Origin: Willaertia magna
Lineage: Eukaryota > Heterolobosea > Eutetramitea > Acrasida > Naegleriidae
Assembly: GCA_902984215.1 (NCBI GenBank)
Contig: CADWAF010000058.1
Coordinates: forward strand, 1 to 23,449
DNA length: 23,449 nt
Direction: 5' to 3'
Position numbers and translations under genes: made by a program. Below, piece after piece: positions 9,466-17,400 of this stretch. Each line of letters opens with the position of its first letter. Position 1 is the stretch's first letter. The notes under the pieces are model-generated. The model ran no database searches, was not told the DNA's origin, and saw nothing but the letters and a program-made list of their open reading frames with translations.

Positions 9466-9889
9466 ATTTTCTGTAATGGTTTTTAGAAAGTAGAAAAGTA
9501 TTTTAGGTTTCCTTTCTTTGTTGAACAATTTTTTGGCGTCCTTGAAAACAAAAGGGTATGGCGAGGCTCATTTATCGCTAACACCATAATTTCATTCTCG
9601 TCAAATGACCAAACCATCAAGCGAAATAGACTTTTGCAAAAATTATCATCTTCTTCCGATAAGAAACGAGAAAAAAAAATAATTTTTGGCGCCAATTTTT
9701 TTTTAAGGGATCAATAAGCATTTACGATTTTGGGTAAAATAACCCAAGGGACCAAAGGTTGAAATTGGTAGTTCTTATGTTTGGAAAACCAATTGCCTTT
9801 GTTGGGGACTTAGGTAAAATGCAGTTACAGTTAATGTCTGTGTGGATTGACACCATTAAAAAAAACCAATCAATAAATCTCTTAAAACA
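9466..9889. promoter_or_regulatory. Divergent upstream region, INO80 / myristoylated orphan
   Basis: A 424-bp spacer between two divergent start codons. It contains the palindrome TTGGCGCCAA (9686-9695) flanked by T and A runs; TTTGGCGC (9685-9692) matches the E2F-type core TTTSGCGC. Short open frames on both strands overlap here and into the next gene, but they lack ATG starts or have no coding character. Confidence 0.4.
9685..9695. promoter_or_regulatory. Candidate E2F-type site in INO80 upstream region
   Basis: TTTGGCGC within the 10-bp palindrome TTGGCGCCAA, about 220 bp upstream of the INO80 start codon. The match is to the animal/plant E2F consensus; GC-rich cores are rare in this AT-rich spacer. 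No functional evidence is visible. Confidence 0.3.
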
Positions 9890-10312
9890 ATGGGTTCCAT
9901 TTGTTCCGTTAGTGGCAGTACACATTGTCATGAAACTTCTTCTACAATTTCTTCTAGCTATAGCTCTAAACGTTCCAAACAATCTTCTGATTCTTATTAC
10001 AATAAGAGTGATAATGGAATAATTTTAACAACTGACCTTACTTTAAAAGTTGAGTATAATAACAAATCCAATATTACATTTCCAGTCCTTGTTACAACTG
10101 TTCCTCAAAATCCAACTTTAAATGAAAATAAACCAAAAGAAATAACGCACCCTGAAACAAGTATAGCGAGTGCTCAAAAAATTTGCCCTCAAATTTGTTC
10201 AAATGGAATAGATGTATTAAGGGAGTTAGCACAACAAGAGATAGAAAGGAAACAATGTAATCCAAGAAATGCTCCTTTAATTACACATCTACAGAAATAC
10301 AAATTCCCTTAG
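9890..10312 (+). CDS. Small orphan protein with N-myristoylation/palmitoylation-type start
   Basis: A 140-residue frame from the ATG at 9890 to TAG. I do not recognise a family. The N-terminus MGSICS has Gly2 and Ser6, the usual requirements for N-myristoyltransferase, and Cys5 next to it could be palmitoylated, so membrane anchoring is a reasonable inference. Residues of about 7-45 are Ser/Lys/Tyr-rich and likely disordered. The middle (LTLKVEYNNKSNITFPVLV) looks like beta strands, and the tail has a short charged helix (LRELAQQEIERK) and several Cys. There are no transmembrane segments. It is preferred over the overlapping frames at 9722-10022 because those give implausible hydrophobic or Cys-rich strings. 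Whether an extra 5' exon exists cannot be seen. Confidence 0.6.
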   Translation: MGSICSVSGSTHCHETSSTISSSYSSKRSKQSSDSYYNKSDNGIILTTDLTLKVEYNNKSNITFPVLVTTVPQNPTLNENKPKEITHPETSIASAQKICPQICSNGIDVLRELAQQEIERKQCNPRNAPLITHLQKYKFP

Positions 10313-10827
10313 TAACAAGCCACCTACATTTACATCTGTTTTAGGCACCGTAGAATTTTAAACAGAAACGTCCAACCGTTAATTCGTTAACTGACAGAAC
10401 GGTTAGCATCCAGTAAATAAAGGCAAATGAACCCTCCCGGTAAAATCGAGTGAAAGAGTCATTTCGCGTAACAATAACTGGCAATGAGAATAACTGATGA
10501 TTTGTAACCATGATTACAAACAAAGAACGAGTGAGGCACGTAAGAGTGAAATAATTCTAATAAACAAGTGTATACGAACTTTCTAAACGCAATAAGAAGT
10601 CTTATGTTGTTTATCATTTGTGGTATCATTGTGTCAGAAAAAGATATAAGAAAGACTTCCCATTCGAATATTTTAACAGAGCATCTTTTTGTCTCTTCGT
10701 TTTTTTGGAGGGATGAATTTGCCCTCTTTCAGTCGATCAGTTGTCTTTTTTCAAAAAAATTCTGCAAAATTTTGTCAATCAAAGGGTACAATAATTAAAC
10801 CATTGAAAAAAGAACAAACACGAACTA
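10313..10827. promoter_or_regulatory. 515-bp upstream region of the RWP-RK gene
   Basis: No convincing gene; short frames on both strands lack coding character. The first 200 bp are visibly richer in G and C than the other spacers. It contains an inverted pair AACCGTT/AACGGTT (10374-10404) and TTTCGCGT (10462-10469, E2F-like). An untranslated 5' exon or a non-coding RNA cannot be excluded, but I see no tRNA or clear snoRNA boxes. Confidence 0.4.
10374..10404. promoter_or_regulatory. Inverted pair of Myb-type AACCGTT motifs
   Basis: AACCGTT (10374-10380) and AACGGTT (10398-10404) are perfect inverted copies, 17 bp apart. Both contain the YAACNG-type Myb core when read outward-in (CAACCG and TAACCG). 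It could be a dimeric site or a 7-bp stem; the sequence does not decide. Confidence 0.35.
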
Positions 10828-13348
10828 ATGGTCAATTTTACATCTTTATTGACAAAGTCATCTTCAAACAACAATAACAACAATACAACTAATTCTTCTG
10901 CTTTCAATCTCAACCGAAAAAGAAAGAAAAAAGAAATTACTTTTAAAGATATACAAGAATGTTTCGATCTACCAATAAAAGAAGCAGCAGATAACCTAGG
11001 TATTTCATTAACCCAACTAAAACGTATTTGTAGAGAACAAAACATCCCTCGGTGGCCTTTCCGTAAAGTAAGTTTTTTTCTAGCCTTGACTTTGTAAATT
11101 AATTTTACGTCGAATCATTCATTCATTCAACAATTGATTTAACAATTGATTTTGTTGTTCGTTTTCATGGTTATAATGATTTTGTTTATTGTCATTCATT
11201 ATTGACTGTTCATGAATTTCCCTCCAAAATTTGAAATACAAAAAAACTACAAAAAAATTATTCTTTTTGGCCTTTTTGCGTTTGTTTGAAATTATTGTTT
11301 AGCTTCAAGCCTTAAAGAATAAAGCGCAAGAATTGTTAGAAGTATGTGAGAAGAGTGATGAATTAACAAGACAAAGATTAAAATCTAAAATAGATGCAAT
11401 ATATGATGAAATTAATTTTATTAAAGAACATCCTAAAACAATTGTAGCATCTTCCGGAAGTAAAAGAAATTCAATTTCAAAGAATAAAAGATGGTCATTA
11501 CCTAATAGTTCAAATAATAATGATTTAGCATCTTCTGGAAGTGTTTCAAGTACAAGTGGTGGAATATTAGAACAAACTTTCAAGAATGATAATAGAAAAT
11601 CATTAAATATGAATGAAGAAGAATTTTATCAACAATTCTCACAATTACTTTCTAAACAATATCCAGAGAATAATGTACAAACAATGATGAATCAATTGAT
11701 GAGTAGTAATGATACAAGGAATAGTGTGAGTAGTAGTCAACGTAATACATTTGGTTCCACAATGAGTGAAGAGGTAGATGATACAGATGATATTTATTTT
11801 GATAATACTGATGATTCAGCTCAAAGTTCAAGTTTACAACAACAACATAGTTATTTATTAAATAATAATAATAATTCTAATATAATTAATAAAAGAAGAG
11901 ATAGATTGAGTTTACCACAGTTAGCTATGACGAATAGTAATAGATATATGAATGAAACACATCAACAACAAATACAACAGTCACATAATCTTTATAATAA
12001 TAATTTTAATAGTAATAACTACAATAATAGGGAAGAGTATTCTCAAGTAAATAACGGTGTTGTTCATAGTAATAATCAATCACCCCAGATATTGAGTGTT
12101 TTACAACAACAGCAACAACAACGTATAAATGATTATAGTAGACTACCACCAACTACTGCGAGCTCACCAAAGAGTTCACCAGTAACACAACCCAATACTA
12201 GTAACTTTTTTAACAGTTCTGATGTAAATCTATTTGGACAACAACATAATATAATGTATAATACAAATGCTAATAATATAGGTAATAACAACAACAATAT
12301 ACCAGTGGAAGGGTTGTACAATTCTAATTATTATCCTCATAATAATGGTAATGTTATGAACAATAATAATACTACAAATGTTAAGTATAATCAACGTCAT
12401 TCATTAAATCCTTCTTTACTTGAGGGACAAAGAAATGATTTTGGATTTGGACGATACGTACAACAACAACAAAATTTTGTTTTACCACCAATATCTGCGT
12501 TGGGTAATTCAGATAGTATAAATAGTTTTTATAACAATAATAATCATATATCACCACCACCTAATAATATGGATTCTTCTTATTTAATGAATTCTCAAAT
12601 GTATAACAAACATCAACAACAATCACCACCGGTGCATTATCCCAATAATAACAATGGTTACAACATCAATAATAATGTAGGATATATTGAAAGTAATCCT
12701 AATTATAATTATGTGAATGGTCAGGTACCACCACCATCAACCAGTACGACTAGAAATAATTTACCTTCAAATCAAAATACTGGTTTTTATGGAAATAATC
12801 AACAAGAAATAATACAAAATGACACTAGATACAATAATGAAAATAATATATCTTATGATGACCGTAGAAAATCCGATTCCAAAATTAGTGTGGCAATGAA
12901 TATTTTACGTAACAGAAAGAAGAATACCTCCAATGAAAATTTATCGCTTAACTATGACAATTATAATTATGATACGTATAACTCTGGATATGTTGTAAAT
13001 ACAAACCATTTGAATTTACCTTCATTAAAAGAAGCACCGTTTTATGAAGATGTTCAAGATTTTAGAAATATGCCCACAACAAATGTTACCGAAACTTATT
13101 TCAATAACCAAAATGATCCTCTTCCACCACAAATGGTTACTGTTCCACTAACGAGAAGTCAATCACTTCCTTCGACTAGTATGAGTGGTGTCAGTAAAGG
13201 ACTGTTAAATCCTAATATGACAACACAAAATGGTAATGCCATAGGTGGTTCAAATAATCAACAACAAACAGATGAACCAAAGAAAATGTCATTCTTAGAA
13301 AGTTTATTCAGAAAGAAAATACCCTTTTTCAAAAAGAGAAATAAATAA
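10828..13348 (+). CDS. RWP-RK domain transcription factor with N/Q-rich tail, 2 exons
   Basis: The exons 10828-11067 and 11303-13348 join in phase 0 to 761 residues. Residues of about 36-90 form the RWP-RK DNA-binding domain: ITFKDIQECFDLPIKEAADN, then LGISLTQLKRICREQNI, and RWPFRK at 75-80. The intron falls directly after RWPFRK, and exon 2 resumes with LQALKNKAQELLE, which completes the family pattern and runs into a helical, probably coiled-coil stretch (to about residue 125). RWP-RK proteins (plant NLP/RKD, also amoebae) bind DNA and control nitrogen response or reproductive/developmental programmes; the targets here are unknown. The remainder is a very long Asn/Gln/Ser/Tyr low-complexity region, with Q runs near 12104-12121 and many NNN runs. 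It ends in the basic, aromatic tail SFLESLFRKKIPFFKKRNK. A basic RKRKKK at 30-35 may be a nuclear signal. Confidence 0.9.
11129..11152. repeat. 12-bp tandem repeat in RWP-RK intron
   Basis: AACAATTGATTT occurs twice head to tail (11129-11140, 11141-11152) within the 235-bp intron, the longest intron in this window. The intron also contains ATTC repeats just upstream. No intronic RNA gene was recognised. Confidence 0.8.
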
Positions 13349-13512
13349 TTTTTTGAGAATTTTAAGGAAATAGTTTTGTAATTAAGAGAGAGTTTATTAT
13401 TTCAATAAATAGTATTGTTTTTTAAAATTGTTGATTTCCATCACAACAAGCAAACAACAGAATAAGTACTTTGTAAAAGAAGTGGTTGTAACAATAAGGT
13501 TAGATTAAAAAA

Positions 13513-14421
13513 ATGAAGAAATTGAGCCTTCAAGTATTAAATAAATTTTCACAAAAACAACAAATCATCAACAAGTATTCGGGTCGTCATTTCTCTAGTC
13601 AATTATTTTGTTTAAGAGATGCTACAACTACTTCAATTAATTATCCAAAATTTGAACATTTATTATTTGATAAAAAAGAAAGTGGTGTTGGATTAATTAC
13701 TCTTAATAGACCAAAAGCATTAAATGCATTATGTAAAGGATTAGCTAAAGAATTAAAAGAACTAGTACAATTAGTTGAAGTTGATCCAACTGTTAGAGTT
13801 TTAGTCTTAACCGGCATGCCAAAAGCTTTTGCGGCAGGTGCTGATATTAAAGAAATGAGTCAAATGACTTGTATGCAAGTTTATCAAGAAAAATTATTTA
13901 ATGATTTAGATGCAGTTGCTAAATCTAGAAAACCAATTATCGCTGCAGTTGATGGATATGCATTAGGAGGTGGTTGTGAATTAGCAATGTTATGTGATAT
14001 TATTATTGCTGGAACCAATGCAAAGTTTGGTCAACCTGAAATAACTTTAGGTGTTGTTCCTGGTATTGGTGGTACCCAACGTTTAACAAGAGCAATTGGT
14101 AAAGCAAAAGCTATGGAATGGATGTTAACTGGTGCTCTCTATTCAGCAGAAGAAGCTGAAAAAGCTGGTTTAGTTTCAAGAGTTGTTCCAAGTGAAAAAT
14201 TAATGGAAGAATCAATGAAAATGGCTGAAAAGATTGCTACATACAGTTTACCTGCAACTCAATTAGCAAAAGAATGTGTCAATAAGGCATTTGAAACCAC
14301 TCTTGAAGAAGGTATTAATTTAGAAAGAAGAATTTTCAGTATGTGTTTCTCTTCTAAAGATCAAAAAGAAGGAATGGGTGCATTCATTGAAAAACGTAAA
14401 CCAAACTTTGTAGATGAATAA
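13513..14421 (+). CDS. ECHS1: Enoyl-CoA hydratase, mitochondrial (ECHS1-type)
   Basis: A 302-residue single-exon frame. The enzyme hydrates 2-trans-enoyl-CoA to L-3-hydroxyacyl-CoA in beta-oxidation and branched amino-acid breakdown. Seen: crotonase fold motifs GLITLNRPKALNAL, AFAAGADIKEM (first oxyanion-hole region), GYALGGGCELAMLCD and FGQPEITLGVVPGIGGTQRL. The two catalytic glutamates fall at Glu156 and Glu176, 20 residues apart as in ECHS1. The first ~30 residues are basic, acid-free and Ser/Gln-rich (KKLSLQVLNKFSQKQQ, then GRHFSSQ), a good mitochondrial presequence. The stop TAA lies inside AATAAA (14417-14422), and the opposing topoisomerase gene begins its stop codon 14 bp later. Confidence 0.96.
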   Translation: MKKLSLQVLNKFSQKQQIINKYSGRHFSSQLFCLRDATTTSINYPKFEHLLFDKKESGVGLITLNRPKALNALCKGLAKELKELVQLVEVDPTVRVLVLTGMPKAFAAGADIKEMSQMTCMQVYQEKLFNDLDAVAKSRKPIIAAVDGYALGGGCELAMLCDIIIAGTNAKFGQPEITLGVVPGIGGTQRLTRAIGKAKAMEWMLTGALYSAEEAEKAGLVSRVVPSEKLMEESMKMAEKIATYSLPATQLAKECVNKAFETTLEEGINLERRIFSMCFSSKDQKEGMGAFIEKRKPNFVDE

Positions 14422-14440
14422 AGGGATTGTTTTATTTATT
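14417..14440. terminator. Interlocked poly(A)-signal hexamers of two convergent genes
   Basis: On the plus strand AATAAA (14417-14422) contains the hydratase stop codon. On the minus strand AATAAA at 14435-14440 contains the topoisomerase stop codon, and a second overlapping copy lies at 14431-14436. Only 14 bp separate the two stops, so unless cleavage happens almost at once each transcript must extend into the other coding region. Use of AATAAA as the signal in this organism is assumed. Confidence 0.5.
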
Positions 14441-17400
14441 CTTCATCCCCTTCGTCATCTGGTACATAAGAGTCATCTAATTCTCCTTTGTACTCTTCTT
14501 CTTCGTCTGATGAAAGAGATACAATCTCCTCATCGTCACTGTCTACCTTTTTGCTCTTTGACTTGGCCTTAGATGCCCCACCACGCTTCAATCTTGACCT
14601 AGGTTTTGTCTCCTCTTCTTCGTCATCGTCTTCATCCAATAGTAAAAGCTCCTCATCTTCCTCTTCCTCTTTTTCTTCTTTTTCTTTATTTGTTGCTTTC
14701 TTAGTCTCTTCTTCGTTTTTGACAACAGGTGCAAAGTAATCAGTTATAGAAACTTTTCGTTTCTTCTTATTGTTGTTCCTGGCTTTAATTTTTGTTTCTT
14801 CTACTTCCTCTTCTTGCTCTTCCTTAATTTCAGTTTCTTTTTTTGGGGCTGGTTTGGAGCTAGATTTTTTCAAACGTTCTGCTAATGGGAGATAGTCATC
14901 ATTGTCTTCTTTATCTGAATCTTCATCCTCCTTTTCTTCTTTCTTTTCTTTCTTTACCGTTTTCTTTGTGGTTGTGGTTTTCTTAGTGTCTGTTTTCTTT
15001 GGTCTTCCACGTTTTGGTTTTTCATCTTCAGACTCTATTTTCATCTCTTCTGCATCGTCGTCACTTTCCTCCTTTTTGGTGGCAGGTTTTTTCTTTGCTC
15101 CACTCTTGATGGTTGTCGTGGTAGCCTTTTTCTTTCTTGTTGTGGCTTTAGCCTTTGTTTCAACCACAACAATTTCTGGACGTAATGTAGAGTTGGCTCT
15201 ATAACCTTTTGATCTAGCAATTTTACCGTTCTTTCCTCTTTGTTTTTCTATCTTTTTAATATATGCATCAATTTCTTTTTCTTCTTTTTCTTCTGTTTTT
15301 GCAAGTTGTTCTACAAATTTATCTAATTCTTTTTCCCAAATAGTTTCAACTTTGGTATTTCTTAAAACTTCAACTTCTTGTTCTTTGTTATCTCTTTCTT
15401 TCTCTAATTTCTTAACTTTTTCTAAGGTTAATGACCATAAAGGCATAGATAATAGATAGTTGTAACCATTCGATAAATCTTCAACATCCTTGTCATTTTC
15501 TTCTTCCTCCTCTTCTTCTTCTTCAGTTCCTGTTTCATTTAGATCTCCAACAGCAACAACCTTCTTCTTTTCCTTAGGGAATGGGGTGTACTTCTTAGAC
15601 TTTAATTCTTTAAGTAAATCAGCCTTCTTACGCTTTCTAACTTGCAATGTTTCATTGATTACTTCCATAATAAATCTAACCTTGTTTCTTAGAATTTCTA
15701 AATCTCTTTCTAATTTACCAAGCATGTGCTCCTTTCTTTTATGGTAATACTTAAGTCTCACTTCATAGAATTCCTTCAAAATATCTTGTACAGTTTCATA
15801 TTCCTTTAAAACACCTTGTTCATTGAATAGAACCATATTGGTAGTAGAGAATTTTTTAGTCAACTTAAAGTATTCATAAATATCTTTTTCTTCTGCAGCT
15901 GCCATTTGTGAGTCAGTCATCTTAACAGAAAAAGATACAGTAACATCAGTATGATTTTCTCTAAAATCATCAATAAGATTTTTCTCCAATAAACCTTCTA
16001 AAAACTCTTTGTAAGGTTGAGTCCATACCTTAACAGGTAATTCACTAATTTCAATATTATTACTGTCAATTTTTTCAATAACACCTTTGGTTCTCCATTT
16101 TCCAGTCCCTAAATATTCAATACTTCCATCAAAACCTTTGAACCAAGGGTGCATGTCAATTACTTCTTCACCTTTTAATAATCTTTTAAGATTTTCTACA
16201 ATATCTATAGGGTTGTACGTTTCAATCTTAGTTGACCAAGCAGTACCAATACCTTCTGCTCCATTCACTAATACCATTGGAAGAATTGGCATATAAAACT
16301 TTGGTTCAATTGATTGACCATCATCATCCAAATAATCCAAAATTGCATCATCCTCCTTTGGAAAGATGTAACGAGTTATATCAGATAATTTAGTGAAGAT
16401 ATATCTAGGACTGGCTGAATCTTTTCCTCCTTGAAGTCTTGTACCAAACATACCACTTGGATAGAGAAGATTTACATTGTTACTTCCAACAAAATTCTGA
16501 GCCATGTTGATAATGGTACCATTTAAACTGTCTTCTCCATGATGATATGCTGATTGTTCTGATACATATCCAGATAATTGAGCTACCTTAATTTCACGCT
16601 TCAAATTTCTCTTAAAACAACTGAACAAAATTTTTCTTTGACCTGGTTTTAAACCATCAGCAAGACTTGGAATAGAACGAATATTATCATATTTTGAGAA
16701 AAGAACCAATTCCTTGTCAATAAAGTCTGCATAAGAAATATCTTTAGCTGAATGGTCTAGGTATGTTCCTTCTGTATGATTAGTTAACCATTCTTTTCTT
16801 TTATCGACTCTGTCCTTAGAAAAGGCTGTTAAAATCTTATCATCACAATCAGTTACATATTTAAATCTCTTTTGGTGAACTGACATGTTAGAAAAGTAAT
16901 CTTTTGCCTCAGCTGGAGTACTGGTACCCAAACCTTTGTAGTATTTAATTTGCCAACCTTTGGAATCAGTCAAACTATCTCTCCAAGCACTATATTCAGG
17001 AATGGTAAAGAAGGTTTTTACTTGTTTGGTTCTTTTGTTAGTTGCTTTTACAATAGGTGTAATGAACTCTTTCAAAAATCCTGGAACCTTAAGCAATCCA
17101 GGCCAAAACTTGTGAATAAAGTTGATTAATAGACCCTTAATGTGAGAACCATCATGATCTTGATCCGCCATAATCATTACACTTCCATATCTAAGAGATT
17201 TAATATCTTCCTTAGTGTAATCCTTTCCAAATTTCAAACCTAAAATTTTGACTAATGTACATATTTCTTCGTTCTTTTTGACCCTTTCTAATTTGCAATC
17301 TCTTACATTTAGTGGAATACCTTTTAGTGGAAATACTCCATAGTAATCTCTACCTACAACACTCAAACCACCTACGGCTAACGCTTTAGCAGAATCTCCT

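Noticed and set aside
9483..9695. Minus-strand frame upstream of INO80
   Set aside because: It has no ATG at its start and lies in the promoter spacer in a different frame from INO80.
9722..10022. Overlapping open frames on both strands (86 and 87 codons)
   Set aside because: They overlap the better gene at 9890. The plus one gives an implausible run of hydrophobic residues; the minus one is its antisense shadow. No family resemblance.
10480..10520. Possible snoRNA boxes (CTGATGA, CTGA) and a near-palindrome GTAACCATGATTAC
   Set aside because: Box spacing and terminal stem are missing; too weak to call.
10341..10798. Short frames on both strands in the RWP-RK upstream region
   Set aside because: Composition is not coding-like, and they mostly lack ATG starts and resemble no family.
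14488..15204. Plus-strand Ser-rich frames opposite the topoisomerase tail
   Set aside because: Antisense translation of Glu/Asp/Lys codon runs gives Ser/Phe-rich strings; these are shadows.
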